Of a DNA stretch of 64,000 nt, positions 8,612-17,752 are shown piece after piece. The notes under the pieces are model-generated. The model did not search any database. It was not told the DNA's origin and worked only from the letters and a program-made list of their open reading frames with translations. Each line of letters opens with the position of its first letter. The first letter of the stretch is position 1. The stretch is taken from contig JACKCT010000004.1 of NCBI GenBank assembly GCA_020633895.1, forward strand, positions 124,001 through 188,000, written 5' to 3'. The DNA is from Deltaproteobacteria bacterium. GTDB taxonomy: Bacteria > Lernaellota > Lernaellaia > JACKCT01. A program made the translations under genes and the position numbers.

Positions 8612-9022
8612 ATGTTGAAGAAGATCGATCATATCGGCATCGCCACCAAGTCCATCGCCGAGGCGCTGCCCTTTTACACCAAGTCGCTCAATCTGGAATG
8701 CACGCACACCGAGGAGGTCGCTTCCGAAAAGGTGAATACGGCGTTCCTGCCCCTGGGTGAGGTGAACATCGAACTGCTCGAAGGCACCGATCCGGAAAGC
8801 CCGATCACCAAATACGTCGAGAAGCGGGGCGAGGGCATTCATCACATCTGCTACCAGGTGGACGACATCAACGCCACGCTGGCCCAAATGAAAGAGCAGG
8901 GCATCAAGCTCATCAACGAGGAGCCCAAGCGCGGCGCCCACAACAAGCTCGTGGCCTTTGTCCATCCGAAGAGCACGGGCGGCATTCTTATCGAACTGTC
9001 CCAGGACGCGGGCGACCACTAG
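8612..9022 (+). CDS. mce: Methylmalonyl-CoA epimerase
   Basis: A VOC (glyoxalase-fold) enzyme that interconverts (S)- and (R)-methylmalonyl-CoA, linking propionyl-CoA and succinyl-CoA metabolism. 136 residues, the usual length. Seen: KIDHIGIA with metal His7, NIELLEG, the EGIHHICYQVDD motif with a second metal His, and ILIELSQ with the metal Glu near the C-terminus. A typical RxxxNKLVAFVHPKSTGGILIEL-type ending identifies the epimerase subgroup rather than lactoylglutathione lyase. No mutase gene is in the window. A thiolase follows, but a terminator separates them. Confidence 0.93.
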   Translation: MLKKIDHIGIATKSIAEALPFYTKSLNLECTHTEEVASEKVNTAFLPLGEVNIELLEGTDPESPITKYVEKRGEGIHHICYQVDDINATLAQMKEQGIKLINEEPKRGAHNKLVAFVHPKSTGGILIELSQDAGDH

Positions 9023-9047
9023 GCCGAATTTTCGCCATCAAAAACGA

Positions 9048-9088
9048 CGAGTCGGGGCGTGACGGCGCGTCCCGACTTGGTTTTTCTT
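9048..9088 (+). terminator. Rho-independent terminator after mce
   Basis: Inverted arms AGTCGGG (9050-9056) and CCCGACT (9071-9077) with a GC-rich loop that can pair further, followed by a T-rich tail (GGTTTTTCTT). It lies between mce and the thiolase, so the thiolase probably has its own promoter. Confidence 0.7.
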
Positions 9089-9130
9089 CCCCCAACATCT
9101 CGATTACGAGGACTAGCAGAGGACAATCAC

Positions 9131-10309
9131 ATGCGTGAGGTTTGGATCATCAGCGGCGTGCGCACGCCGATCGGTTCGTTCGGAAAATCCCTCAAGGACG
9201 TTTCCTCGACGCAGCTCGGCGTCATTGCGGCCCAGGAGGCGATCAAGCGGGCGGGTATCGAGCCGGAGAAATTCGACGACGTTTTGGTCGGCAACTGCAT
9301 GATGCGTTCGGATGAGATCAACGTGGCCCGGTGCGTCTCGTTGACCGCGGGTGTTCCTTTCAGCACGCCGGCCGCGACGATCCAGCGCCAGTGTTCCAGT
9401 TCCATGCAGGCCCTGGCTTTCGCCGCCCAGCAGATCCAGTGCGGCGATTCGGACGCGGTTCTCGTCGGCGGTACCGAGAGCATGAGCCGCGTGCCGTACG
9501 CGTTGTACGATATGCGTTGGGGTTCGCGCATGGGCCCGCGTCCGGCGACGGATATGCTCACCGAGGGCCTCTCCGATCCCCTGGGGCACTTCCACATGGG
9601 CGAGACGGCCGAGAATCTGGCCGAGAAATACGACATCTCCCGCGAGGATCAGGACGAACTGGCCTTCACCAGCCATCAGCGCGCCATCGCGGCGATCAAG
9701 TCCAATCGCTTCGAAAGCGAACTGGTCCCCGTGCCCATCCCTCAGCGCAAGGGTGATCCGGTCATGTTCACGACGGACGAACACCCTCGGGATGACGTGT
9801 CCCTGGAAGGGCTGGCCTCCCTCAAGCCGGCGTTTCGCAAGGGCGGGACGGTCACGGCGGGCAATGCCTCCGGTCTGAACGACGGCGCGGCCGCGGCGGT
9901 GGTGGTTGCGGCCGAGAAGGCGAAGGAATGGGGCCTCAAGCCGATAGCGCGAATCGTCACCCACGGCATCGGCGGCGTGGAGCCGGAGTTGATGGGCTAC
10001 GGCCCGGTCCCGGCCATGGAAAAGGCGCTCAAGAAAGCCAAGATGGACCTCAAGGACATTCAACTCATCGAATGCAACGAGGCCTTCGCCGCTCAGTACA
10101 TCTCCGTCGAACGATTGCTCAACCTGGATCGGGATATCACGAATGTGAACGGCTCGGGCATCGCCCTGGGCCACCCCGTCGGATGCACCGGCCTGCGCAT
10201 CGTTGTCTCGTTGGTGCATGAAATGGCGCGACGGGATCTGACCGTCGGCGCGGCCACGTTGTGCGTCGGCGGCGGCATGGGCATGGCCACGATCATCGAA
10301 CGCATCTGA
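9131..10309 (+). CDS. Thiolase (acetyl-CoA C-acyltransferase)
   Basis: A thiolase II/I-type enzyme that joins or cleaves acyl-CoA and acetyl-CoA. Seen: the nucleophilic Cys in [12 protein letters not shown] (about residue 89), NECNEAF-like [10 protein letters not shown], the [14 protein letters not shown] motif with active-site His, and the second Cys in [10 protein letters not shown]. Starts [21 protein letters not shown], the usual N-terminus; AGAGGA about eight bases upstream supports this ATG over an in-frame start 24 codons earlier. 392 residues, normal. It is a single-gene transcript bounded by hairpins on both sides. A biosynthetic versus degradative role cannot be told from sequence. 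Confidence 0.93.
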   Translation: MREVWIISGVRTPIGSFGKSLKDVSSTQLGVIAAQEAIKRAGIEPEKFDDVLVGNCMMRSDEINVARCVSLTAGVPFSTPAATIQRQCSSSMQALAFAAQQIQCGDSDAVLVGGTESMSRVPYALYDMRWGSRMGPRPATDMLTEGLSDPLGHFHMGETAENLAEKYDISREDQDELAFTSHQRAIAAIKSNRFESELVPVPIPQRKGDPVMFTTDEHPRDDVSLEGLASLKPAFRKGGTVTAGNASGLNDGAAAAVVVAAEKAKEWGLKPIARIVTHGIGGVEPELMGYGPVPAMEKALKKAKMDLKDIQLIECNEAFAAQYISVERLLNLDRDITNVNGSGIALGHPVGCTGLRIVVSLVHEMARRDLTVGAATLCVGGGMGMATIIERI

Positions 10310-10331
10310 GTCAAACCCGGCGAGAAATTCG

Positions 10332-10363
10332 AAAGGCCGCTCGGGAGACCGGGTGGCCTTTTT
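10332..10363 (+). terminator. Rho-independent terminator after the thiolase gene
   Basis: Stem AAAGGCC (10332-10338) with GGCCTTT (10355-10361), an internal GC-rich segment and a short T run (TTTTT) at the 3' end. Confidence 0.75.
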
Positions 10364-10470
10364 CCGTTGTACGAACGGGAATTTGCCTCAAATCGACAAC
10401 CCGCGTTGACCGAACGTGTCGAAACGTAACGCGCCTTTGAACACACGGCCAAATTCACGGGTTGACGGCG

Positions 10471-10498
10471 TTGACAGTGTCTTCAAGCGCGTGATACT
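10471..10498 (+). promoter_or_regulatory. Sigma70-type promoter for the FadL-like gene
   Basis: A perfect -35 TTGACA and a -10-like GATACT separated by 16 bases, about 110 bases upstream of the GTG start. It lies in the otherwise empty gap between the thiolase terminator and the porin gene, so it most likely drives the porin/Ig-lipoprotein unit and leaves a long 5' leader. Confidence 0.6.
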
Positions 10499-10606
10499 AA
10501 GCCTGCCTGATTCGTGACGATATCCGAACTTTTTGTGACGTCCCTCGGGCGTCATTTGGTCCATATCGCCGCTTTCACGGCGAGTTTCGGCCGATGGAGG
10601 GGTCTC

Positions 10607-11866
10607 GTGAAGCTTCTTCGGATTTTGATTGTGGCGTGTGCCGTTTCGGCGTTGGGCATCGTGCCCGCCGCGGCCAGTCAGTTGGCGACGGCGAACGACT
10701 ACGGCCTGACGGCTCGGGGCATCGCCCTGGGCAATGCCATCACGGCGGTCGAGGACGACGCCAGCCTGATCTTTCACAACCCGGCCGCCATGGCGAAGAT
10801 GGATACCGGGCAGATCAACGCCGGTTATCTGTTCACCGATCCGAACCTTTCGGGCGGTCCCAAGGGTGATCTGAAAGACTTCGGCGAAGGCAACAACATC
10901 GTCCTGACCAATATGATCATCAATCTGCGCGATTTCTTTCGCAGCAAGCGGCCGTTCAACATCGGCCTGTCGATTGCGTTGGACGACGACGGCAAAAGCC
11001 TGATCGAGTTCATCGACGCCGAGGACGAGGACGGACACTTTTATCGCTACGGGCGCACCAGCTCGACGATGGTCACGTCCGCGGGCCTGGGCATCACCGA
11101 CTGGCTCTACCTGGGCGGCGGCGTTTACATCCTGCTGCGCGGCGACACCGACTTCCAGGTCACGACCGACCTGGCCGGCAACACCAGCAACGAAGGCATG
11201 GCCCTGACCGCGACGCTGGCCTACTCGCCGATCATTTCCGCCTATCTGGACTTCGAGAAATTCAACGTCGGCGTGGCCTACCACGGCGAGAACTACGGCG
11301 CCTTCGAGAACATCAACGTCGAGGCCGAGGCCACCGTCGGCGACTCGCCGCTCACCGATCTGCCCATGCAGCTCGCCTTCCAGGACCTGTACGTTCCCCA
11401 GAGCGTCGCGGTCGGCGTGACGATGGACGTGACCGAGGAGTTCATGGTCACGGTCGACGGCACCTGGTTTAACTGGGGCCAATTCGACGAGCAGGTCGAG
11501 AAGAAGGATCTGCCTCGCCAGGATGTGAGCCTGGACTTCGTGGACATCTATGTGCCGCGCCTGGGCATGGAATACAAGGTCATGCCCAACTTCCCGATCC
11601 GCCTGGGCTACAGCTATCAGCAGACGCCCATGCGCACGCCGGGCAGCGACGGCAACATCTTCCTGGACAACGACCGCCATGTGGGCGCGTTCGGCATCGG
11701 CTACACCATGGACGATCTGCCGGTCGTGGCTTTGCCGATCACCTTCGACGCCACGTTTTTCCACCAGTATCTGGTCCCGGATTCGTACAAGAGCGCCGAG
11801 GGCCTGGAATTTGAAAGCGAAGGTAACGTGAACGGCGGTGTCGTCTCCGTCACCTTGCGCTATTAA
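10607..11866 (+). CDS. FadL/OmpP1/TodX-family outer-membrane transport protein
   Basis: A predicted outer-membrane barrel for hydrophobic substrates. The GTG start is chosen because GGAGGGG lies four bases upstream and it directly precedes a signal peptide (VKLLRILIVACAVSALG, cleavage near AAAS). The mature N-terminus contains GLTARGIALGNAITAVEDD and FHNPAAMA, the hatch region typical of FadL/OmpP1 proteins. The C-terminus is strand-rich and ends in VSVTLRY, with an aromatic last residue as in barrel proteins. 419 residues. It is followed 18 bases later by a large lipoprotein gene, so they probably form one unit. Confidence 0.88.
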   Translation: MKLLRILIVACAVSALGIVPAAASQLATANDYGLTARGIALGNAITAVEDDASLIFHNPAAMAKMDTGQINAGYLFTDPNLSGGPKGDLKDFGEGNNIVLTNMIINLRDFFRSKRPFNIGLSIALDDDGKSLIEFIDAEDEDGHFYRYGRTSSTMVTSAGLGITDWLYLGGGVYILLRGDTDFQVTTDLAGNTSNEGMALTATLAYSPIISAYLDFEKFNVGVAYHGENYGAFENINVEAEATVGDSPLTDLPMQLAFQDLYVPQSVAVGVTMDVTEEFMVTVDGTWFNWGQFDEQVEKKDLPRQDVSLDFVDIYVPRLGMEYKVMPNFPIRLGYSYQQTPMRTPGSDGNIFLDNDRHVGAFGIGYTMDDLPVVALPITFDATFFHQYLVPDSYKSAEGLEFESEGNVNGGVVSVTLRY

Positions 11867-11884
11867 TTATTGGGAGCCTGATCC

Positions 11885-14722
11885 ATGCAACGTACGCTCT
11901 GGGCGGCTCTAACGCTGAGCATGCTGCTCGTCTTCGGCCAGACGGCCTGTACGGAACGGGAGACGGAACTGCCGTCCCACGAGACGGAAGAGGCGTTCAC
12001 CGTCATCGGTACGATCCCCCTGGATGAAACGGCCGGCGTCTCCACCTACACGAAAATCTCCTTCCGGTTCTCGGACCGGGTGGACACGGCGACCCTGGAC
12101 GACACCCTCGGCCAGCTCAGCTACGAAAACGCGGACGGGGAGCTCATCCCGATCTCGTTCGACCTGAGCACCAACGGGGAAGGCGCGATCCTGATGACGC
12201 CCAACTTCCCCCTGCCGGCCGGGCGCGTGGTCCATGCCTCGATCACCGATCAGGTGCGCAACAATGAGGGCGACACTCCCGAATTCGAGGATGGCCGCTT
12301 CAACCTGACCTTCACCACGGCGCCGGATCGCCCCCAAGGCGGCGTGCCTCCGTCGATCACCGGCGTGTTCCCCACCGAGGAAATGGACGTCTTCGATTGG
12401 ACGACCTTCCGCGTTTACTTCAGTGAGCCGCTGGATTCCTCCCGCGTGGAATACGGCGTCCAGGTGGGCATCCGCGAGGCCGGCGACGCCGGCGTGGTTC
12501 CGGCCCATATGTTCGTTCGCGACGCCCAGGTGGTGATCGACCCGGACGCCGATCTGGATCCGGGCAAGACCTACGAACTGTTCGTCTCCGGCGACATCCG
12601 CGACCTGAACGGTTCGCCGATGGGCGAGGAAGAGGCGGTGTTCTCGTACGAGATCAAGGACTCCAACCCGCGTTCGACGTTGGAGTTGGACATGTGCCCG
12701 ACGCTGGGCAGTTCCTCGTTCTGCGAAGCGACCCAGGACGAATCCAGCCAGCCGACCTCGTCGTTCAACGACTTGCAGGTCAACACGATGCGCCTGGAGT
12801 CGTCGCTGCTGGGCACCACCACCATCAAGCTCTCCGGCCAGCTCGTCGCTCAGATGGGCGACACGAAATATGACTCGACCCTGATCCCCTTCGTCATTCG
12901 CAAGGGGCAGGTCATCAAAGGCGAGAGCATCGAATCCAAACTGGGCGGTGTCATCCCCACCGGCCTGACGACCGGGCGGATCGACTTGCAGACCATCGCC
13001 GACACCACCGGCTATCTGGTCACGTCCGGCCGGGCCTTCGGGCAGTCGGGCGGCGACGCGACCATGCTGATCTGGCTGGACGCGGGCCTGGTCGCCACCA
13101 ACGGCGACGCCAACCAGAAACTCAGCCAGCAAGTGTTGGGCGCCCAGTTGGTCGGCCGCGCGACGGTTAAACCCGGCGGCGTCTTCTACATGGAAGCCGC
13201 GGGCTACACCGAAAGCACGATCTTCAGCGAGGACTCCATCGCCGGTGTGTCCCTGGTTTTCCAGAACATCCCGGACGAGATCGATTTCGAGCCCCGCGTG
13301 GACAACGACGGCCCGCTGCTGATCTCCACGACGCCGATGGCCGGCGAGTCGAACGTGCGTCTGGCGCGTGATGTCATCATGAGCTTCTCCGAGGCGGTTT
13401 CCAGCGCCACCGTCGGCGCGATCACGCTGCAAAACCCGAGCGGAAATGTCGTTCTCGGCAAGTACTTCGTCAACGGCCCCAAGGTCATCTTCCGGCCCGA
13501 CCGGCCGCTGAGCCCCCGGACTCGGTACACGATCGCGGTCGACCGCACGATTGAAGACGTTCTGGGCAACACGCCGTCGTTCGATCAGTCGACGGAATTC
13601 ATCACCGGTCCCGCCGAATTGACCTCCGAGCCGCCCAATATCGGCACCACCGATCCGGGGCGGGGCACCGACGAGCGTTTCCCGGCCCAATTGCCGATCC
13701 AATTCCTGTTCACCCAGCCGATGGATCCCTCGTCTTTTGTGCTCGGCGGCAACTTCGTCGTGCAGCAGGACGGGGTCGACGTGCCCGGATCGCTCTTCGT
13801 CTACGGAACGCAGGCGATTTTCTGGCCCAACGAGCCGTTGACGCCGGGCGCGACCTACAACGTCGCCCTGTTCTCCAACGTGCGTAACGCCAACGGCGTG
13901 GAGTTGGACTCGGACCTGGATCGGGAGCCCGGCGGGCCGATCTACACGATCAACTTCGTGGCAGGGCAGGTGGACGAGGCGGTTTCGGTCGTCTTCGAAC
14001 TGGCGCCCCAGGCGGACGCGGACAACTCCGGCATCCTCGACGGCTTTGAGCAGGAAACCGACTGGAACCGCTATACGCTCAACGTTCTGGGTCTGACGGA
14101 GGCCCGCAACTACACCGGCGGCTATTTCATCTCCCACCTGCTGCCCGTGGAATACGAAGGCAACGACCCGGTCTCGCCGGGTATCCTGGTGGACGGCATT
14201 CGCCTCTATGCGACGAATTCCGGGATTTCGATCGGCGCCGGCGCGATCGCCGAAATCAAGGCGGCCGTGGCCAAAGCCGCGGAAGAAGCCGGGATCGACG
14301 AAAAGATCGTGGATGTGGACGAGGCGTTCGGCATCTTGGATACGGGACGCATCGAGATTGTGGCCTCCGACAGCGGTTTTGCCGACACGCGCGAGGGCGA
14401 GGACGGCAGCCCCTATGTCACGCTGGGCCTGGACGTGCTCTTCTTCCCGGAAAATGCCGATTCCCTGCTCCAATTGGTGCCGGCGGTGAACTTCCAGGTC
14501 GAAGGCCCGTTCTTCTTCCAGGAAGACGGCCGGATCACCCTGGAGCTGGTCGGACGGGCGACGATCTTCGTGGGAATCGATTTCGAAGCCTTGGCGTCGA
14601 TTCCGCTGATCGGGCCGATCATCGAATCGCTCTCCGACCTGCTGGGCAGCCTGTTCCCCATCGGCTTGCCGCTGGATGTGGAACTGCGCGCGGTGAGCCT
14701 TTACACGGAGACGCCGTACTAG
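11885..14722 (+). CDS. Large lipoprotein with repeated SbsA-type Ig-like domains
   Basis: 945 residues. A lipoprotein signal ends in GQTAC (Cys at about residue 22). At least four Ig-like units of the bacterial Big_5/SbsA type are visible at roughly 38-150, 156-255, 473-575 and 582-690. They share a pattern of xxPxxxxxxV......I.F.F(S/T)xPxD and a closing Y.(I/V/L).....(D/N). The C-terminal 250 residues differ and contain SGILDGFEQETDW and several hydrophobic segments. The protein should sit on the inner or outer leaflet of the outer membrane or on the cell surface. It follows the FadL-like gene closely and ends at a clear terminator. The function may be adhesive or structural; this is inference. 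Confidence 0.75.
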   Translation: MQRTLWAALTLSMLLVFGQTACTERETELPSHETEEAFTVIGTIPLDETAGVSTYTKISFRFSDRVDTATLDDTLGQLSYENADGELIPISFDLSTNGEGAILMTPNFPLPAGRVVHASITDQVRNNEGDTPEFEDGRFNLTFTTAPDRPQGGVPPSITGVFPTEEMDVFDWTTFRVYFSEPLDSSRVEYGVQVGIREAGDAGVVPAHMFVRDAQVVIDPDADLDPGKTYELFVSGDIRDLNGSPMGEEEAVFSYEIKDSNPRSTLELDMCPTLGSSSFCEATQDESSQPTSSFNDLQVNTMRLESSLLGTTTIKLSGQLVAQMGDTKYDSTLIPFVIRKGQVIKGESIESKLGGVIPTGLTTGRIDLQTIADTTGYLVTSGRAFGQSGGDATMLIWLDAGLVATNGDANQKLSQQVLGAQLVGRATVKPGGVFYMEAAGYTESTIFSEDSIAGVSLVFQNIPDEIDFEPRVDNDGPLLISTTPMAGESNVRLARDVIMSFSEAVSSATVGAITLQNPSGNVVLGKYFVNGPKVIFRPDRPLSPRTRYTIAVDRTIEDVLGNTPSFDQSTEFITGPAELTSEPPNIGTTDPGRGTDERFPAQLPIQFLFTQPMDPSSFVLGGNFVVQQDGVDVPGSLFVYGTQAIFWPNEPLTPGATYNVALFSNVRNANGVELDSDLDREPGGPIYTINFVAGQVDEAVSVVFELAPQADADNSGILDGFEQETDWNRYTLNVLGLTEARNYTGGYFISHLLPVEYEGNDPVSPGILVDGIRLYATNSGISIGAGAIAEIKAAVAKAAEEAGIDEKIVDVDEAFGILDTGRIEIVASDSGFADTREGEDGSPYVTLGLDVLFFPENADSLLQLVPAVNFQVEGPFFFQEDGRITLELVGRATIFVGIDFEALASIPLIGPIIESLSDLLGSLFPIGLPLDVELRAVSLYTETPY

Positions 14723-14747
14723 ACTTTCGACACGGACCGACAAATAT

Positions 14748-14790
14748 GAGAGCCTGAGTTTCCCGCGAAGGAGCTTGGGCTCTTTTCTTT
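14748..14790 (+). terminator. Rho-independent terminator after the Ig-like lipoprotein gene
   Basis: Arms AGAGCC (14749-14754) and GGCTCT (14778-14783) with a partly paired interior, followed by TTTCTTTT. Confidence 0.7.
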
Positions 14791-14803
14791 TGATGATTTT
14801 TGG

Positions 14804-15826
14804 ATGCGAGACAAAGAGCGGCTGTTGAAGCGAAACCGAACCATTGCCATCGCCATTTTTGCCGTTCTGGCGCTCTATGTCGCGTCGGCGATCACGGCGA
14901 ACCGCTACGCCGGCCGGATTTGGGCCGAGACGCCGCCGATTGCCGACCCGTTGGCGGACGTTTCCGAGCCGGTCTTCGCCTCAACACCGTCAGACGACAC
15001 GGCCTTGCCGTTGGGAGACCATCGAATTTGGGTGGCCGAAGATGTCGGCCCCTACAAACTCGCCGCCGCGTATCCGGAAGAACTGACGCTGCTCTACCGC
15101 GCGTCCAACGGCGACGAGGTCATCGTCCAATACACGACGCACCTCGTCACCGAGCGCATCCGCGTCTTGAGCGAGTCTCTGACCACATGGTTGGTTCGAG
15201 ACGGCGCGAGCGGCGCGCGCTCGTTGTACGACTCGGCAGGCGTCGACCACGGCGCCAAGTTCGGATGGAATCCTCTCGCGGCGCTTCGAAGACCGTTCCT
15301 GTACCGTGTCAAGGCGATGGCCCTCAAAGGCCCCGGCGGAGCGCGACCACGTTCCATGCAAGCCCGAACGCAGGACGGCATCCGTCAGGTGTGGCGCACG
15401 TTTCTGGAGCCGGAACATCCGAATCGATTTTACGGAATCACGAAATTTCGCGGCGCCGACGTCGTGGACCTGAATGTCGTCTTTCGGCCGGTTCCGTCCG
15501 ACGCGGACGAGTTGGCGGGAACGTTTGCCGCGACGATCGAGCTGTCATCCGGCGACGTGGAGGGCTGGGAATCAGCAGTTTCGGGATGCGTTGCGTCGCC
15601 TGAATCGATGACGCCCGACTGCCAGGCGATATCGACCGCCGCCTTATTGGAAAACCCGCCGGCAATGGAGCCCGCCCGGGCGCTTCTCAAGGCTTACGAG
15701 CAAGCCCGGGACGAAAAAGGCGGATTGGCGTTGTTGGATTTTTTCCGCCCCGAACGGCCCTTGAACCGCGAGGTCCGGGAATTCTGCGAAAGCGTGGAGG
15801 CGGTTTTTCCGCAGCTTCGCCGTTAG
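14804..15826 (+). CDS. Membrane-anchored protein of unknown function
   Basis: 340 residues. One N-terminal transmembrane segment (about residues 13-31) follows a basic start (RDKERLLKRNR), giving an N-in, C-out anchored periplasmic protein. The rest is soluble-looking and contains no family I recognise. Two Cys pairs near residues 260-275 (SGCVASPE and TPDCQAI) could form a disulfide. The gene begins just after the terminator of the preceding unit, with only a weak ribosome-binding site. It converges with the SpoIIM-like gene, overlapping by four bases. Confidence 0.6.
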   Translation: MRDKERLLKRNRTIAIAIFAVLALYVASAITANRYAGRIWAETPPIADPLADVSEPVFASTPSDDTALPLGDHRIWVAEDVGPYKLAAAYPEELTLLYRASNGDEVIVQYTTHLVTERIRVLSESLTTWLVRDGASGARSLYDSAGVDHGAKFGWNPLAALRRPFLYRVKAMALKGPGGARPRSMQARTQDGIRQVWRTFLEPEHPNRFYGITKFRGADVVDLNVVFRPVPSDADELAGTFAATIELSSGDVEGWESAVSGCVASPESMTPDCQAISTAALLENPPAMEPARALLKAYEQARDEKGGLALLDFFRPERPLNREVREFCESVEAVFPQLRR

Positions 15827-16815
15827 ACGTCATCCGTTGTCGGCGTCGAGCGGCCGAAAAATCCGCTGCCGAAATATGCCCCCCAGAAGAGGAACGACCC
15901 GCCCGCGAAGGCGAATCGCGCCGACGTGGACAAGTCGCTCTGACGCAAGTACGACTCGATGATCGCCGCCGCGAAGATCATCATCGCGACGCCGACAACC
16001 ATCAACGCCGCCTCCCGACCGGCCGCGACGAGGCTGTCCTTTCGCGAACGCAGACCCGGCGCCGTGACGGCCGCCCCGAGCTTCAAACCGATCCCGCCGC
16101 AAAGCATCACCGCCCACAGCTCCGTCACCCCGTGGGGCAGTATCCATGCCCAGTATTCGCCGAAAATCCCGGCCCCGTGATAGACCGCCGTCAGCGCGCC
16201 GAGGATCATGCCGTTGAAAATCAGCAACAGGACGCACGGCACCGCCGCCAGCACGCCGGTGGTCATGGCGAGAATCCCGACTTTCAGGTTGTTGCTGAAA
16301 AGGAACGTTGCGAACATGAATTTCTCGGCGTCGTTGGCGTCGCGACCGGACTTCAAAACCGAGCCCAGTTGTTCGGCCGTCGCGCCCGGTTGGCGAAATT
16401 CCCCGGCCGGCAGCAGGGCATACGCCGCCTGGGGATCGCGCACCACCGCGAAATACGCCACCCCAATGCCCAGAAGCATCAGCAAGGCCGCGACGGCGTG
16501 ATATCTCCATGACCGGGCCGTGGCACGCGGCACATCGCGCCAGATCACCGCGCCGATCCGTCCCCAAATCGGACGTCGTGACGGCAGATAGATGATTGCG
16601 TGGGCGTTGGCCAGAAGCTGCGCCAGGTAGGCCGTCAACGCCGGGTCGTCCACCCGCGATTCGACCTGGGCCAGATGCGTGGCGGTGCGTCGGTAGAGAA
16701 CGTCCAGACGGCGGATTTCCTCCGGCGACAATCGGCGGATCGACGAGCGGGCTCGGCGCACCAGCGCGGCCAATTCGTCCCACTCCGCCTTGTTCCGGCT
16801 CAGAAAATCTCGCAT
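15823..16815 (-). CDS. SpoIIM/DUF95-family integral membrane protein
   Basis: 330 residues. The N-terminal 100 residues are helical and soluble (ELAALVRRARSSIRRLSPEEI and ATHLAQVESR). Several transmembrane helices follow, including the signature NNLKVGILAMTTGVLAAVP and LPHGVTELWAVMLCGGIGLKLG, which match the stage II sporulation protein M family. In non-sporulating Gram-negatives this family usually sits with RDD, MoxR and DUF58 genes. Here the divergent neighbour, 35 bases away, is an RDD protein, but no MoxR or DUF58 gene is present. GGGAG nine bases upstream supports the ATG. The function outside sporulation is not established. Confidence 0.85.
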   Translation of the reverse strand: MRDFLSRNKAEWDELAALVRRARSSIRRLSPEEIRRLDVLYRRTATHLAQVESRVDDPALTAYLAQLLANAHAIIYLPSRRPIWGRIGAVIWRDVPRATARSWRYHAVAALLMLLGIGVAYFAVVRDPQAAYALLPAGEFRQPGATAEQLGSVLKSGRDANDAEKFMFATFLFSNNLKVGILAMTTGVLAAVPCVLLLIFNGMILGALTAVYHGAGIFGEYWAWILPHGVTELWAVMLCGGIGLKLGAAVTAPGLRSRKDSLVAAGREAALMVVGVAMMIFAAAIIESYLRQSDLSTSARFAFAGGSFLFWGAYFGSGFFGRSTPTTDDV

Positions 16816-16850
16816 GATGGGGGGCTCCCACGTCGTCGAAAGAGCGTCCG

Positions 16851-17657
16851 ATGTCCGATCCCGTCGCTTTCGAAACCCCGGAAAACGTCCAAGTCCGCTA
16901 TGAAATCGCGGGCCTGGGCACGCGTTTCGTCGCCTGGGTTATCGACTCGATCATAGTGGGGCTCGCGGCCTTTGTCATGATTCTGGCTGTCATTGCCTTC
17001 GGCAGCGCCACCGAGTCCGGCGGGCTCTACGACAAAATCCTCGGCGAAAGCGAGGGCGATCCGGCAAAGTTGACGGCCTATTTCTTCGCCCTGGTCTTCG
17101 TCATCCTGAGCTTTGTCGGCTTCCTTGTCTTTGCGTTGCAGGAACTGTTCATGAACGGCCAGACGGTCGGTAAGCGTATCACCGGCCTGCGTGTCGTGCG
17201 CGATGACGGATTTTCCCTGGCCCCCGGCGCGATCCTGATTCGCAATATTTTCCGCGTTCTCGACGGCATCCCCTTGGCATGGTTCGCTCCCGTTTTCTCG
17301 GCCAGGTCCAAGCGTTTCGGCGACATGGTGGCCGGAACCTTGGTCGTGCGGGACAACATCGAACCGACGCAGAAAATCCGCCATCTGCTCATGGCCCGTC
17401 CTCCGGAAGAGGCGGTCTTCCCGATGGATGCCGTCAAACTCAAGAAAATCGCCCCGGACGAACTGGAACTGGTCGAATCCCTCCTGGAGCGTTGGGAACA
17501 ATTGACCGACGACGCCCGCGAGGACCTGGCGGCCAAGGCCTGTGCTTTGGCGGCGAAACGGATGAAAATCGACGAACCGGAGGCGGCCCGAAGGCGGGTT
17601 TTTCTCGAAGATCTGCTCGCGGCGGCGCTGCGACGACGGTATCGCCCCTTGGGCTGA
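16851..17657 (+). CDS. RDD-family membrane protein with a C-terminal cytoplasmic extension
   Basis: 268 residues. The RDD domain is about residues 15-165: GLGTRFVAWVIDSIIVG (the R and D of the first helix), ELFMNGQTVGKRITGLRVVRDDG, and RSKRFGDMVAGTLVVRD, with three or four membrane helices. The last 95 residues are charged and helical (ELVESLLERWEQLTDDAREDL) and look cytoplasmic. It is divergent from the SpoIIM-like gene, an association common for these families. Membrane transport or a stress-related envelope role has been suggested for RDD proteins; nothing here narrows it. Confidence 0.85.
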   Translation: MSDPVAFETPENVQVRYEIAGLGTRFVAWVIDSIIVGLAAFVMILAVIAFGSATESGGLYDKILGESEGDPAKLTAYFFALVFVILSFVGFLVFALQELFMNGQTVGKRITGLRVVRDDGFSLAPGAILIRNIFRVLDGIPLAWFAPVFSARSKRFGDMVAGTLVVRDNIEPTQKIRHLLMARPPEEAVFPMDAVKLKKIAPDELELVESLLERWEQLTDDAREDLAAKACALAAKRMKIDEPEAARRRVFLEDLLAAALRRRYRPLG

Positions 17658-17752
17658 TCGCCGCCTCGACTTGCCCTCGGGATTTCGCTAAAGTCCCCGC
17701 CGGGAGCCATGAATTCCCCCGACCCGACCCCAATGCATTTGGAGGAGATCCC

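Noticed and set aside
11909-14743. 944-codon open frame on the minus strand
   Set aside because: Antisense shadow of the Ig-like lipoprotein, which has a signal, lipobox and repeated domains; the reverse frame has none.
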